Origin: Rhodovibrionaceae bacterium
GTDB taxonomy: Bacteria; Pseudomonadota; Alphaproteobacteria; Kiloniellales; DSM-21159
NCBI GenBank assembly: GCA_028279885.1
Contig: JANQMX010000104.1
Span: 1 to 64,000, forward strand
Direction: 5' to 3'
Length of the DNA: 64,000 nt
How positions within the stretch are numbered: the first letter of the stretch is position 1; every line of letters starts with the position of its first letter. A program made the translations under genes and the position numbers. The notes beneath the pieces were generated by a model. It made no database searches. It was not told where the DNA came from and worked only from the letters and a program-made list of their open reading frames with translations. Below, piece by piece: positions 23,724 through 32,880 of the stretch.

Positions 23724-24140
23724 CGGATCTCACCTCTGGATGCATGAATGCGTACCAGGGGCATAAAACATACCAGTTAACAGCCACCTTATTTCGCGTA
23801 AAAAGTGGGTGAATCCCCCCAAGACTGCTGTTGTTTAAGCCCTTGCAAATACTTAACACTCCGAGACCGTCATTACGACGCAGCTCCGTTCACGCAGCCG
23901 CAAGCTGGGGATTCGCCTGTCCGACCGAGCGCAACCCTCGGAGGACTGCAGCAAAGCCACTGATCTCCGGAGCCTGCGTCCATGTTTGCCACGCTCCGCA
24001 CCACCCTGGACCAGGAGCCAGACTGCCAAGGTGGTGCGGGCATGGACGGCGCTTTCGTCTACATGACGCGGCAGACCACCCCTCGGTGAGGGGCCCGGCG
24101 CACGACCGCTCCCGTTACCGGGACTGTTCGATACGATCTG
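23724..24140. other. 417 bp non-coding region
   Basis: This region lies between the Cache-protein start and the end of the peroxiredoxin gene. It should hold the Cache/chemoreceptor promoter on its left side (AT-rich 23755-23850). Its right side holds a large inverted-repeat structure (23977-24048) and a small hairpin, CCCCTC-ggt-GAGGGG (24079-24093), which lies 48 bases after the peroxiredoxin stop and may be its terminator. I find no convincing gene. Confidence 0.6.
23977..24048. repeat. Large two-tier inverted repeat (stem-loop), unassigned
   Basis: The outer arms CGTCCATG (23977-23984) and CATGGACG (24041-24048) are exact complements. Inside them CCGCACCACC (23996-24005) and GGTGGTGCGG (24030-24039) form a perfect 10 bp stem, continued by CTGG (24006-24009) with CCAG (24018-24021). 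It matches no attachment site or transposon end I recognise. It could be a structured RNA, a terminator complex or a decayed element. Confidence 0.55.
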
Positions 24141-24800
24141 CTACTGCGGGCAGGCCACGTAGCGGATGTAGGGTTTGGGTGCCCGCCAACCGGCTGGGAA
24201 TTTCTCCTTCGCCGCTTCGTCGCTGACGGACGGAACGATGATGACCTCCTCGCCCTTCGTCCAGTTAACGGGCGTCGCCACCTTGTGCTCTGCGGTCAAC
24301 TGCAGCGAGTCGATGACGCGAAGGATTTCATCGAAGTTGCGCCCCGTGGTCATGGGATAGGCAATGGTCAGCTTGACCTTCTTGTCCGGCCCGATGACGT
24401 AAACGTTGCGAACCGTCGCATTGTCCATGGCGCTGCGCGCGCTGGCGCTGCCGTTGACCGCGGCGCCAAGCATACCGAACAGCTTGGCCACCGACAGGCT
24501 GGGGTCACCGATCAAGGGATAGCTCGGCCGGTGCCCAGTCACGTCCTCGATGTCGCTGAGCCAGCGCTCATGATCACTCACCGCATCGATGCTGAGGCCG
24601 ATGATCTTCACGTTGCGCTTGGCGAACTCCGCTTCAAGGCCGGCCATGTAGCCAAGCTCGGTGGTGCAGACCGGCGTGAAGTCCTTGGGATGTGAGAAGA
24701 GCACGCACCAGCTGTCGCCGATCCAGTCGTGGAAGCGGATTTCGCCCTGCGTGCTCTGCGCCGTGAAGTCAGGAGCGGTATCGCCTAGTTGCAGTTTCAT
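24141..24800 (-). CDS. 1-Cys peroxiredoxin (Prx6 family)
   Basis: This 219-residue thioredoxin-fold enzyme has the peroxidatic Cys in DFTPVCTTELG (residue 45). The long C-terminal domain of the Prx6 class is present (AYPMTTGRNFDEILRVIDSL, VATPVNWTKGEEVIIVP, PKPYIRYV). It reduces hydrogen peroxide and organic peroxides in the cytoplasm; there is no resolving Cys at the usual 2-Cys position. ATG 24800 is supported by family length and start. It is divergent from a winged-helix/TPR regulator. Between them lies a degraded second copy of its own 5' end and promoter. Confidence 0.94.
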   Translation of the reverse strand: MKLQLGDTAPDFTAQSTQGEIRFHDWIGDSWCVLFSHPKDFTPVCTTELGYMAGLEAEFAKRNVKIIGLSIDAVSDHERWLSDIEDVTGHRPSYPLIGDPSLSVAKLFGMLGAAVNGSASARSAMDNATVRNVYVIGPDKKVKLTIAYPMTTGRNFDEILRVIDSLQLTAEHKVATPVNWTKGEEVIIVPSVSDEAAKEKFPAGWRAPKPYIRYVACPQ

Positions 24801-25395
24801 TGGATTCCTCCGTCATAAGAGCAATGAGAATCGGCGCGCTGTCCAAGACGCGCATCCCGACTCTGATTGAAGTCGTCACGATTCCATGTCGCGAGCACGG
24901 CCCTGTCGACCTGTGCCATCGTTGTTCCTAAGCGATCTCGACAGCGGTGACCTGAAGAAATCAGACCGTTTTTCTGATGTTTTCCGGTTATCTTCACGTT
25001 GCGTTTGGCGAACTCAGATTCCGGATCGGCCAAGGTAGCCAAGTTCAGTCGTGCAGACCAGCATGCAGCCATTCAGCGCGAAAAAACACACACTTCATTG
25101 CGGAAAAAGCACATACTGGCCGTCACCGACCCCATCGTGGAAACGGATTCTGCTCCGCCTGCCCTGCGCCGCAAAATCCGGAATTGTATCTTCTGGTTGC
25201 AGTCTTACGAAATCTTACGATCATAGACGCAACCAGAGTCTGAGCGCTGTTAAGGACGCGCATCCCGCCTTTGTGTAGGGTCATCACGATTTCGTGTCGC
25301 GCGCACAGTCCGGTCGACTCGTGCCGAAGTTATTCTTAAGTGTTGCCGACAGCGGCGACCTGAAGAAATCAGATTGTTTTTGTGAAGGTTTCCCG
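24603..25395. repeat. Ancient ~400 bp tandem duplication (peroxiredoxin 5' end plus divergent promoter)
   Basis: Copy 1 is 24603-24987 and copy 2 is 24988-25395. GTTGCAG at 24788-24794 recurs at 25196-25202. GACAGCGG-(T/C)-GACCTGAAGAAATCAGA at 24940-24965 recurs at 25348-25373. Both pairs are 408 bases apart. Further left the offset is 386, so copy 2 carries small insertions. The unit spans the first ~66 codons of the peroxiredoxin and the whole intergenic region up to the regulator start. The extreme conservation of the 25-base element against drift elsewhere suggests a binding site or promoter. Confidence 0.82.
24988..25208 (-). pseudogene. Truncated peroxiredoxin pseudogene (duplicate 5' end)
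   Basis: Reading the minus strand from 25208, LQPEDTIPDFAAQG aligns with LQLGDTAPDFTAQS of the intact gene. RIRFHDGVGDGQYVLFPQ then matches IRFHDWIGDSWCVLFSHP. A stop codon follows, and further along FAKRNVKIT appears in another frame. The start codon is changed to GTA (25206-25208). It is non-functional. Confidence 0.85.
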
Positions 25396-26574
25396 ATGCT
25401 CTATTTAGACGACTGGCTTGTTGACCCTGCGACCCGACGGATGAACCGTGGCACGGAATTCATCCGCCTGTCGCCGAAGGCCATGGCCGTACTGAACGCT
25501 CTGCACGAAGCCGGTGGTCAGGTTGTCTCGCGCGATGCTCTGCTCGAACGAGTCTGGGCAGATGTGGTGGTCGGTGAGGAAGTCCTGACCCATGCCATCG
25601 CTGAGCTGCGCAAGGCCTTTGGAGACAGCCGGAAACAGCCACGCTACATCGAAACGGTGCAGAAATCCGGCTATCGTTTGCTGGTTGGGCGCGGCGCTCC
25701 GGCCATCGCCGCCGACGATCTCGAGCTCCATGCGGCCTATCTGGACGGCTGCGAGCTCTTCTTCCGCGGCGGGCCGGAAAACGTGAAGCAGGCCGTGACC
25801 TGCTTCAGCGGCATCCTCGATGCCGACCCGCAGCACGCGCTCGCCTATGCCGGCCTGACGAAATCACTGTTCTTCATGGACTACTACTTCGGGGCACGCT
25901 GCGAGAACAGCCTTCAGCTGGAAGAGTGGGGACGGCAGGCCGTCGCCCACGGCGCGGAGCTCCCGGAGACCCACGCAGCGCTTGGCCTCGCGCTTGGCGC
26001 CCTTGGACGCCGCGAAGAGGGCTGCGCCAGCTTTGCGACCTCGCTGAAACTCAACCCTTATCTCGCCGAGCCTTACTATCTGCTGGGCCGGGTCTGCTTT
26101 ATCCTGGGCCAATACCGCATGTCTGCGACCATGCTGGAGCGCGCGGCGGAGCTGCGACTGGGCGACTTCCACTCCCTGATCATCGCGGCCAAGGCGCGGC
26201 GTTTTCTCAAGGACGACATGCGCTGGCGGAGCAATTTGCTGGCCGCCCAGCACTGGCTCAACCAGCGGCTGCAAAGCGCCCCGGACGATCGCCGAGCCCT
26301 CTGCGATCGTGCCTTCAGTCTGATCGAGCTCGGCGATGTAGCAAAGGGGCTGGAAGCCGCCACCACGTTGCTCGACCGGACCGATGCCAACAACTTCTAC
26401 ATTGCCTGTGGCCTCGCCCGCGCGGGCGAGAAGGATGTCGCCATCGATTGCCTTGAACGAGTTGTGGAAGCCGGCTGGTACGATGGCAATTGGCTTCAGC
26501 AGGACCACGATCTCGACAGTCTACGCGACGAACCGCGATTCAGACGCATCGAGCGCGAACTGGACGCGGCTTAG
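25396..26574 (+). CDS. Winged-helix (OmpR/CadC-type) transcriptional regulator with TPR repeats
   Basis: This 392-residue protein has an OmpR/PhoB-like winged helix at residues 1-~100 (LSPKAMAVLNALHEAGGQVVSRDALLERVW, then VGEEVLTHAIAELRKAFGD and YIETVQKSGYRLL). The rest is TPR-like helical repeats (DPQHALAYAGL, ETHAALGLALGALGRREEG, PYYLLGRVCFILGQYRMSA). There is no membrane segment, unlike CadC, and no receiver domain, so its signal is probably a bound protein or ligand. ATG 25396 with GAAGG 7 bases upstream is preferred over an in-frame codon at 25294, since the duplicated intergenic unit ends right before it. It is divergent from the peroxiredoxin, a probable target. Confidence 0.87.
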   Translation: MLYLDDWLVDPATRRMNRGTEFIRLSPKAMAVLNALHEAGGQVVSRDALLERVWADVVVGEEVLTHAIAELRKAFGDSRKQPRYIETVQKSGYRLLVGRGAPAIAADDLELHAAYLDGCELFFRGGPENVKQAVTCFSGILDADPQHALAYAGLTKSLFFMDYYFGARCENSLQLEEWGRQAVAHGAELPETHAALGLALGALGRREEGCASFATSLKLNPYLAEPYYLLGRVCFILGQYRMSATMLERAAELRLGDFHSLIIAAKARRFLKDDMRWRSNLLAAQHWLNQRLQSAPDDRRALCDRAFSLIELGDVAKGLEAATTLLDRTDANNFYIACGLARAGEKDVAIDCLERVVEAGWYDGNWLQQDHDLDSLRDEPRFRRIERELDAA

Positions 26575-26608
26575 AGTTGTCGCCTCGCAACACGCCGAAT
26601 GGTCAGGG

Positions 26609-27382
26609 TCAGATAATCCCAAAGCGCTCCAGCGCCACGGCCAAATCGTCGCCGAACTGACTGCTCTTGCGCACGACCGCCGCCGACTCCGGCAGGCCGG
26701 CAAGCGAGGGATGCCCCGGCTCATAGCTGGTGACCAGGACGAAAGGAATGCTCTTGGTCTTCGGCAAGGCCGCCAAGGCGGCTGCCAGATCGACACCGGC
26801 GATGTCGTCCAACACCGAGGAGGACAGGACGATGTCCGGTCGGGTGCGTACGGCAAGCTCGATGGCCTCAAAGGAGCTTTGCGCCATGGCCACGCGGTAG
26901 CCGCAGTTCTGCAGATCGCGGGCAATGATGCGGGCAGAGGTGCGGTTGGGGTCGACCAACAGGATCTCGATGTTGAGATGCTCCAGGTCTTCGAGCTCGA
27001 CCGGCCGGCGCACCGGCAGAGAACGTACGAACTCGGCCTCGTCAACGTTGTCGTCGACCTCGTTCTCGAGCAGACCGCGCATGATATCGACGAACACGTC
27101 AAGGTCGTCGACCTGCCGCGGGTTCGGGTCATCGAGGTCGGTCAGGTAGTTGTCCAGGCGCCGCAACAAGAGGTCCAAGAGCGGCAGTCCCATGCCGGTG
27201 CAAAGCCCGATCAGCTTGCGCACCTCGCCGGTCATGCGCGGCATAGCCTCTTCCGCGGCGTCTCCGCCCGTGCGCAGATTGCCGAGCAGAACCTCGAAAA
27301 GCGCTAGATCGTCGCGCGCCTCCTGCAGGTACTCGTCGTTGGCGGCGTCGAAGCACTCTTGCTGAACACTTTGAAGAGACAT
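26609..27382 (-). CDS. HPt-like plus receiver-like protein lacking the phospho-residues
   Basis: This 257-residue protein has two parts. Residues ~1-110 are helical and resemble a histidine phosphotransfer domain (VRKLIGLCTGMGLPLLD) but have no His in the H-x-L-K-G position. Residues ~137-257 form a receiver-like fold (IEILLVDPNRTSARIIARDL, GYRVAMAQSSFEAIELA, PFVLVTSY). The phospho-acceptor Asp is replaced: PDIVLSSSVLDD puts Ser188 there, and only one acidic residue remains at strand 1. The switch Thr218 and a Lys near 239 are kept. Phosphorelay in the usual sense is not possible. It could be a scaffold or a conformational decoy. The start is ATG 27382. Confidence 0.78.
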   Translation of the reverse strand: MSLQSVQQECFDAANDEYLQEARDDLALFEVLLGNLRTGGDAAEEAMPRMTGEVRKLIGLCTGMGLPLLDLLLRRLDNYLTDLDDPNPRQVDDLDVFVDIMRGLLENEVDDNVDEAEFVRSLPVRRPVELEDLEHLNIEILLVDPNRTSARIIARDLQNCGYRVAMAQSSFEAIELAVRTRPDIVLSSSVLDDIAGVDLAAALAALPKTKSIPFVLVTSYEPGHPSLAGLPESAAVVRKSSQFGDDLAVALERFGII

Positions 27383-27475
27383 GGGTTTTCTCGATCAGGG
27401 ATTGTTCCCTGTATAGCTACCCGCAATCGGCTTAAGACCGGCTTAAGACACTCCGACGGAAGCGGCTAAGCCCGT

Positions 27476-29089
27476 CTATGACCGCCGATCTTCCAGGATC
27501 ATGTCGGCCGCCTTTTCGGCGATCATGATGGTCGGAGAGTTCGTGTTGCCGGAGGTAATGGTCGGCATCACCGAGGCATCGACCACCCGCAATCCCTGAA
27601 CACCCTTAAGGCGAAGCCGCGGGTCGACGACGGCCTCGTCGTCGCTGCCCATGCGGCAGGTCCCGACCGGGTGAAAGATGGTGGTGGCAATATCGCCCGC
27701 CGCCTTGGCCAGTTCTTCCTCGCTCTGCACCGCCGGGCCAGGCAGGAACTCCTCCGGCTCAAAGCGGCTCAAGGCCTTGGCTGCCATGATGCGGCGGGTC
27801 AGCTTGATGGCGTCGGCGGCAACGCGCCGGTCCGCGGGAGCAGAGAGATAGTTCGGCGCGATGATCGGCTTGTTCTTGGGGTCGGCATCGCGAATGCGCA
27901 CGTAGCCGCGGCTCTCCGGGCGAAGGTTACAAACCGAAGCGGTGAGCGCCGGGAAAGGATGCAGCGGGTCGCCCAGCTTGTCGGTGCTGAGCGGCTGGAC
28001 GTGATACTCCACGTTGGCCGTCTCGTGGCTCGCATCGCTGCGGGTGAAGCAGCCGAGCTGGCTTGGCGCCATGGACAGCGGGCCGCTGCGGAACAAGGCG
28101 TATTCGACGCCCATGGCGAACTTGCCGAAGAGCGAGTTGGCGCGCTGGTTCAAGGTCACGGTGTTGGCCACCTTGAAGACCGTGCGGATCTGCAGATGGT
28201 CCTGCAGGTTCTCACCGATGCCGGCCATCTCGTGCACCACCGGGATGCCGTGCTCGGCAAGCAGGGCGCCGGGCCCGATGCCGGAGAGCTGGAGAAGCTG
28301 CGGCGTGGCCACGGCGCCGGCGCTGAGAATGAGCTCGCCGGGGATGGCAATGCTGATCTCCCGACCGCCGAGCGAGACTTGGAGGTTGGCGACGCGTCCA
28401 TCCTGGAGCGTGATGCCGAGCACCTGAGCATCAGTTTCCACCCTAAGGTTCGGTCGCTTCATGGCCGGGCGCAGGAAGGCCTTGGCGGTGCTGACCCGAA
28501 AGCCGCCGCGCTGGTTCACATGGAAGTATCCGCAGCCTTCGTTGTCGCCGTCGTTGAAGTCCTCGGTCTTGGGAATACCGACCTCGGCGGCGGCTTCGCG
28601 GAAGGCATCGAGGATTTCCCAGGAGAGACGCTGGCGCTCCACCCGCCATTCGCCGCCCTGCCCGTGATGCGCGTTGTCCAGGAAGGCGTGGTCCTCCGAC
28701 TTCTTGAAGTACGGCAGGACGTCGTCCCAGCCCCAGCCCGGATTGCCCATCTGCCGCCAGCCATCGTAGTCGCGGGCCTGGCCGCGCATGTAGATCATGC
28801 CGTTGATGGAGGAGCAGCCGCCTAGCACCTTGCCGCGGGGATAGCTCAGCTTGCGGCCGTTGAGCCCCGGCTCCTCCACCGTCTCCAGGCACCAGTCGGT
28901 GCGCGGATTGTTCATGGTGTAGAGATAGCCGATGGGAATGTGGATCCAGGGATAGCTGTCCTTGCCGCCGGCCTCGAGCAGCAGCACGCGCAGCTTGGGA
29001 TCGGCGGAGAGGCGGTTGGCCAGCACGCAGCCGGCCGAGCCCGCCCCGACGATCACGTAGTCGAAGGTCCCCAGATCGTCAGACGCCAT
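27476..29089 (-). CDS. GMC-family FAD oxidoreductase (choline dehydrogenase-like)
   Basis: This 537-residue enzyme has the ADP-binding motif YVIVGAGSAGCVLANRLS at its start, then VLLLEAGG, GKVLGGCSSINGMIYMRG, and the second GMC signature SAGAVATPQLLQLSGIGP. At the C-terminus are HPVGTCRMG (active-site His) and VVDASVMPTITSGNTNSPT. It oxidises an alcohol such as choline, an aliphatic alcohol or a polyol using FAD. ATG 29089 is chosen, with GGGAGC just upstream; earlier in-frame codons give a low-complexity extension. It lies 79 bases downstream of glutathione reductase on the same strand. There are no betaine genes nearby, so the choline substrate is not supported. Confidence 0.92.
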   Translation of the reverse strand: MASDDLGTFDYVIVGAGSAGCVLANRLSADPKLRVLLLEAGGKDSYPWIHIPIGYLYTMNNPRTDWCLETVEEPGLNGRKLSYPRGKVLGGCSSINGMIYMRGQARDYDGWRQMGNPGWGWDDVLPYFKKSEDHAFLDNAHHGQGGEWRVERQRLSWEILDAFREAAAEVGIPKTEDFNDGDNEGCGYFHVNQRGGFRVSTAKAFLRPAMKRPNLRVETDAQVLGITLQDGRVANLQVSLGGREISIAIPGELILSAGAVATPQLLQLSGIGPGALLAEHGIPVVHEMAGIGENLQDHLQIRTVFKVANTVTLNQRANSLFGKFAMGVEYALFRSGPLSMAPSQLGCFTRSDASHETANVEYHVQPLSTDKLGDPLHPFPALTASVCNLRPESRGYVRIRDADPKNKPIIAPNYLSAPADRRVAADAIKLTRRIMAAKALSRFEPEEFLPGPAVQSEEELAKAAGDIATTIFHPVGTCRMGSDDEAVVDPRLRLKGVQGLRVVDASVMPTITSGNTNSPTIMIAEKAADMILEDRRS

Positions 29090-29168
29090 CGGCAGCTCCC
29101 TCTCAGGTGAAGGGAGCAAGGTTGCCGCTGGCGGCGGAATTGTCCACCGCGAAGCCGCTCGCCGCCGC

Positions 29169-30554
29169 CTACTCTGCTGCGAGCTGTTCGGGCTCGGGGA
29201 CCGGCTCGCGCATGGTGACGAACTCCTCGGCCGCGGTCGGGTGAATACCGATGGTTGCGTCAAAGTCGGCCTTGGTGGCCCCGGCCTTGATGGCGATGCC
29301 GAGCCCCTGGGCGATCTCGCCAGCGTCGGCGCCGACCATGTGGGCGCCCACGACTTTCTGGCTTGGGCGATCGACGATCAGCTTCATCAAGGTGCGCTCC
29401 GTGTTGTGCGTCATGGTGTGCTTCATGGGGCGAAACTCGGAGCGATAGATGTCCAGCGCCTCGTAGCGCGCGCGCGCCTGCTCTTCGGTCAGGCCAACCG
29501 TGCCGATCGGCGGCTGGCTGAACACGGCGGTCGGGATATCGGCGTAGTCGAGCGTGCGGTCCTCGCCTCTGTAGAGGTTGCCCGCCAACACCATGGCCTC
29601 GGCGATGGCGACGGGGGTGAGCTGCACCCGGTCGGTGACGTCTCCCAGCGCGTAGATCGAGGGCACGTTGGTGCGGTAGTGATCGTCGACCTTGATGGCG
29701 CCGCGCTCATCGAGCGCTACCCCAGCGGCCTCCAAGCCCAATCCCTCGATGTTGGGGCGCCGGCCGATGGCATAGAGCACCTGGTCGACCTCGCGCTTCT
29801 GGCCATCGGACAGAGTGACAAGCAGACCGGAACTCGTCTTCTCGATTTGAGAGGCGATGGTGTTGAAGATCAGATCGACGCCCTTCTTGCGCATCTCCTC
29901 GGCAAGGAAGCGCCGCACGTCGCCGTCGAAGCCGCGCAGGAAGAGGTCGCGGCGATAGAGCTGGGTCACCTCGCTGCCGAGGCCGTTGAAGATGCCGGCG
30001 AACTCAACGGCGATATAGCCGCCGCCCAGCACCATCATCCGCTCCGGCTGCTGTTCCAGGAAGAAAATGTCGTCGGAGACGATGCCGAGCTCCTGGCCGG
30101 GCTCGCTCGAGCGCGAGGGCCGCGCGCCGGTGGCGACCAGAATGGTCTTGGCCGTGATCTTGCGGCCGGCGACCTCCAGGCTGTTGGGGCCGGTGAGCAC
30201 CGCCCGGCCCTCGACGATCTCCACCCCGGCCTTGGTCAGCAGGCTCTCATAGATGCCGTTGAGCCGGCCGATCTCCTGGTTCTTGTTGGCGATCAGGGTT
30301 TGCCAGTCGAAGCTGCGCGGCCCCACCGTCCAGCCGTAGCCGGCGGCATCCTCGAAGTCCTCGTCGAAATGGCTGGCGTAGACCATCAGCTTCTTCGGCA
30401 CGCAGCCGATGTTGACGCAGGTGCCGCCAAGGTGACGCTCCTCGGCGATACCGACCTTGGCGCCGTAGGTTGCCGACATGCGTGCGGCACGCACGCCGCC
30501 GGAGCCGGCGCCGATGACGAAGAGGTCGAAGTCGTAAGAGTCGCTTGCGCTCAT
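29169..30554 (-). CDS. gor: Glutathione-disulfide reductase
   Basis: This 461-residue flavoprotein starts [18 protein letters not shown] (FAD site). The redox-active disulfide is [14 protein letters not shown]. The NAD(P)H site is [15 protein letters not shown], followed by [12 protein letters not shown], where Arg residues select NADPH. The second FAD motif is [17 protein letters not shown], and the active-site His-Glu pair is in [12 protein letters not shown]. It regenerates reduced glutathione. ATG 30554 fits the fold start; the ribosome site is weak. It is divergent from fumC. Confidence 0.94.
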   Translation of the reverse strand: MSASDSYDFDLFVIGAGSGGVRAARMSATYGAKVGIAEERHLGGTCVNIGCVPKKLMVYASHFDEDFEDAAGYGWTVGPRSFDWQTLIANKNQEIGRLNGIYESLLTKAGVEIVEGRAVLTGPNSLEVAGRKITAKTILVATGARPSRSSEPGQELGIVSDDIFFLEQQPERMMVLGGGYIAVEFAGIFNGLGSEVTQLYRRDLFLRGFDGDVRRFLAEEMRKKGVDLIFNTIASQIEKTSSGLLVTLSDGQKREVDQVLYAIGRRPNIEGLGLEAAGVALDERGAIKVDDHYRTNVPSIYALGDVTDRVQLTPVAIAEAMVLAGNLYRGEDRTLDYADIPTAVFSQPPIGTVGLTEEQARARYEALDIYRSEFRPMKHTMTHNTERTLMKLIVDRPSQKVVGAHMVGADAGEIAQGLGIAIKAGATKADFDATIGIHPTAAEEFVTMREPVPEPEQLAAE

Positions 30555-30818
30555 GCTATCAATTCCGTTTGTCTGGCTGTCGGCCGAGGCCTTATGTGTG
30601 GCGGGCGAGCGGCGGGATACCCGGCCCGCTCGGCACAGGCTCTGTGATATAGCGGAAAGATCTGGGATGCCCAAGACGTCGCAGGAAGCGACCAAACGCA
30701 AAGCGGCGAGATAAGACCGAGATCAACGGGCGCGCCATGGACGGCACGCCGTAACGTGTTAGATAGGCGCGATTCCCACGCAGATGACGGCTCTCCCGCC
30801 GCGAAGGAACGACAGAGC

Positions 30819-32291
30819 ATGGCACAGAAGCAGGCGACGCGCACCGAAAGCGATTCCATGGGCGAGATCGCGGTACCGGCGGACCGCTATTGGGGCGCGC
30901 AGACCCAGCGCTCCCTAAAGAACTTCCGCATCGGCGGCGAGACGCTGCCGCCGGTCCTGATCCGCGCCCTCGGCATCCTCAAGCTCGCCGCCTGCCGCAC
31001 CAACATGGCGCTGGGGGTGATGCCGAAGGAGATCGGCAAGGCGGTCGAGAAAGCCGCAAAAGAAGTAGCCGACGGCGAGCATCTCGCCGACTTCCCGCTG
31101 GTCGTCTGGCAGACCGGCTCGGGCACGCAGTCCAACATGAACAGCAATGAGGTGGTCGCCGGCCGAGCCAACGAGATCCTGACCGGCAAGCGCGGCGGCA
31201 AGGAACCGGTGCATCCCAACGACCACGTCAACATGGGGCAGTCGTCGAACGACACCTTCCCCACCGCCATGCACATCGCGGCCGTCACCGAGCTGAGCGA
31301 GAACACCCTGCCGGCCATGAAGCGCCTGGCCGAGGCGCTGGGGGCCAAGGCCAAGGCCTTCGACAAGATCATCAAGATCGGCCGCACCCACCTGATGGAC
31401 GCGACACCGCTGACCCTGGGCCAGGAGTTCTCCGGCTACGCCACCCAGATGACCTATGGCGTGGAGCGCGTCAAAGGCTCCATGACGCGGCTCTACCTCT
31501 TGGCTCAGGGCGGCACCGCCGTCGGCACCGGGCTCAACGCCGTCAAAGGCTTCGACAAGGCCTTTGCCAAGGAAGTCGCGGCCATCACCGGCTATCCTTT
31601 CAAGACCGCGCCCAACAAGTTCGAGGCGCTGGCCGCGCACGATGCCATCGTCGAGTGCTCGGGCGCGCTCAACACCGTCGCCGCCTCCCTCATGAAGATC
31701 GCCAACGATATCCGTCTGATGGGCTCGGGCCCGCGCTGCGGCTTCGGCGAGCTCTTGCTGCCGGCGAACGAGCCCGGCTCCTCCATCATGCCCGGCAAGG
31801 TCAATCCAACCCAGGCCGAGGCCATGACCATGGTCTGCGCCCAGGTGATGGGCAATCACACGGGCATCACCGTCGCCGGCTCCAACGGGCACTTCGAGCT
31901 CAACGTCTTCAAGCCGATGATGATCTACAACCTGCTGCAGTCGGCGCGGCTAATCGGGGACGCCTGCGACTCCTTCCGCGAGAACTGCATCGAGGGCATC
32001 GAGGCCAACGAGGCACGTATCGAAGCGCTGATGAACGAATCGCTGATGCTGGTGACAGCGCTCAACCCCCACATCGGCTACGACAACGCAGCCAAGGTTG
32101 CCAAGAAGGCGCACGCAGAAAACAGCACCTTGAAGCAGGCCGCGGCGGCGCTGGAGCTCTTGGCCGAGGCCGAGTTCGAACTCCTGGTCGACCCAGCCAA
32201 GATGATCGGCCCGCGCAGCCTGCCGAACACTAAAACCAAGGCTCCAGCGAAGAAGGCGAAGGCGAAACCGCGCAAGAAGGCGAAGGCCTAG
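30819..32291 (+). CDS. fumC: Class II fumarate hydratase
   Basis: This 490-residue protein starts [26 protein letters not shown], typical of FumC. It contains [34 protein letters not shown] (substrate binding), [17 protein letters not shown] with the catalytic His, and the superfamily signature [16 protein letters not shown] with the catalytic Ser loop. It interconverts fumarate and malate without iron-sulfur, useful under oxidative stress. ATG 30819 has AAGGA upstream. The C-terminus has an extra ~20-residue Lys/Ala/Pro tail beyond the normal end. The RHH gene follows by 11 bases. Confidence 0.95.
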   Translation: MAQKQATRTESDSMGEIAVPADRYWGAQTQRSLKNFRIGGETLPPVLIRALGILKLAACRTNMALGVMPKEIGKAVEKAAKEVADGEHLADFPLVVWQTGSGTQSNMNSNEVVAGRANEILTGKRGGKEPVHPNDHVNMGQSSNDTFPTAMHIAAVTELSENTLPAMKRLAEALGAKAKAFDKIIKIGRTHLMDATPLTLGQEFSGYATQMTYGVERVKGSMTRLYLLAQGGTAVGTGLNAVKGFDKAFAKEVAAITGYPFKTAPNKFEALAAHDAIVECSGALNTVAASLMKIANDIRLMGSGPRCGFGELLLPANEPGSSIMPGKVNPTQAEAMTMVCAQVMGNHTGITVAGSNGHFELNVFKPMMIYNLLQSARLIGDACDSFRENCIEGIEANEARIEALMNESLMLVTALNPHIGYDNAAKVAKKAHAENSTLKQAAAALELLAEAEFELLVDPAKMIGPRSLPNTKTKAPAKKAKAKPRKKAKA

Positions 32292-32302
32292 CGCAGAGTT
32301 CC

Positions 32303-32560
32303 GTGAAGAAGCGCTCGGTCACCGTTGCCGGCCACGCCACCAGCGTCTCGGTCGAAGAACCTTTCTGGGAGGAGCTGCGCGCCATCGCCAAGCGCGAGGG
32401 GCTGTCGCTCGCCGGCCTGATCGAGCGCCTGGACAAGGAGCGCTTCGCTAAGGCGCACGGGGAGCTATCTGAGGTCGCCAACCTTTCCAGCGCCATCCGG
32501 CTGTTTGTGCTGGAGGACCTGAAGCGCCGGGCCGAACAGCATCCTCATATCAAAGACTGA
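32303..32560 (+). CDS. Ribbon-helix-helix domain protein
   Basis: This 85-residue protein has the pattern RSVTVAGHATSVSVEEPFWEELRAIAKREGLSLAGLIERLD, an alphaproteobacterial RHH-type DNA-binding domain in which the helical half covers residues ~20-45. It starts at GTG 32303, 11 bases after fumC, and is probably co-transcribed with it. RHH proteins act as dimeric or tetrameric repressors. It is also the right size for an antitoxin, but no toxin follows in the same direction. Its target is unknown. Confidence 0.8.
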   Translation: MKKRSVTVAGHATSVSVEEPFWEELRAIAKREGLSLAGLIERLDKERFAKAHGELSEVANLSSAIRLFVLEDLKRRAEQHPHIKD

Positions 32561-32583
32561 TAGCAGACCTTCCAAACCGCCAA

Positions 32584-32880
32584 TCAGTCCAGGTGGGCAT
32601 CGAAGTCCATCATCTGGTGGAGTATGCGCACGACGAAAATCCCGTCGTCAGTTGGCTGATAGAACAGCGCATGTCGGCCAGAGTTATACTTTTGAAAGAC
32701 GGCACCTCTCCTGGTCACATAGGAAACACCGACGGATGGAAAGTCCGCAGCGGTTTGCGCCGCATTGTGCATCTGGGAATTGTAGAGCCTGGCCTGCTTC
32801 TCACCGAATGTGAGAACTGTGTAAGTGGTGATTTCTTCTAAGTCTAACTGCGCAAGCTGAGAGAGCTTATAGCTTGCCAT
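32584..32880 (-). CDS. RelE/ParE-family toxin
   Basis: This 98-residue protein has the family pattern YKLSQLAQLDLEEITTYT at the start, then FGEKQARLYNSQM, VSYVTRRGAVFQKYNSGRHALFYQPTDDGIFVVRILHQMMD. Toxins of this fold poison gyrase or cut mRNA on the ribosome. ATG 32880 lies 14 bases inside the antitoxin gene, the usual coupled arrangement. It converges with the RHH gene. Confidence 0.88.
   Translation of the reverse strand: MASYKLSQLAQLDLEEITTYTVLTFGEKQARLYNSQMHNAAQTAADFPSVGVSYVTRRGAVFQKYNSGRHALFYQPTDDGIFVVRILHQMMDFDAHLD

Noticed and set aside
23977..24048. Integron attC site or transposon end
   Set aside because: The GTTRRRY/RYYYAAC core sites are not present, and there is no integrase, transposase or flanking direct repeat.
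23831..24226. + strand frame across the gap before the peroxiredoxin gene
   Set aside because: It is Arg-rich, with no ribosome site or domain. The region is better explained by the inverted-repeat structure and a hairpin.
29241..30647. 468-codon + strand frame opposite glutathione reductase
   Set aside because: The minus strand holds all glutathione reductase motifs. The + translation is low in aromatic residues and has no domain.
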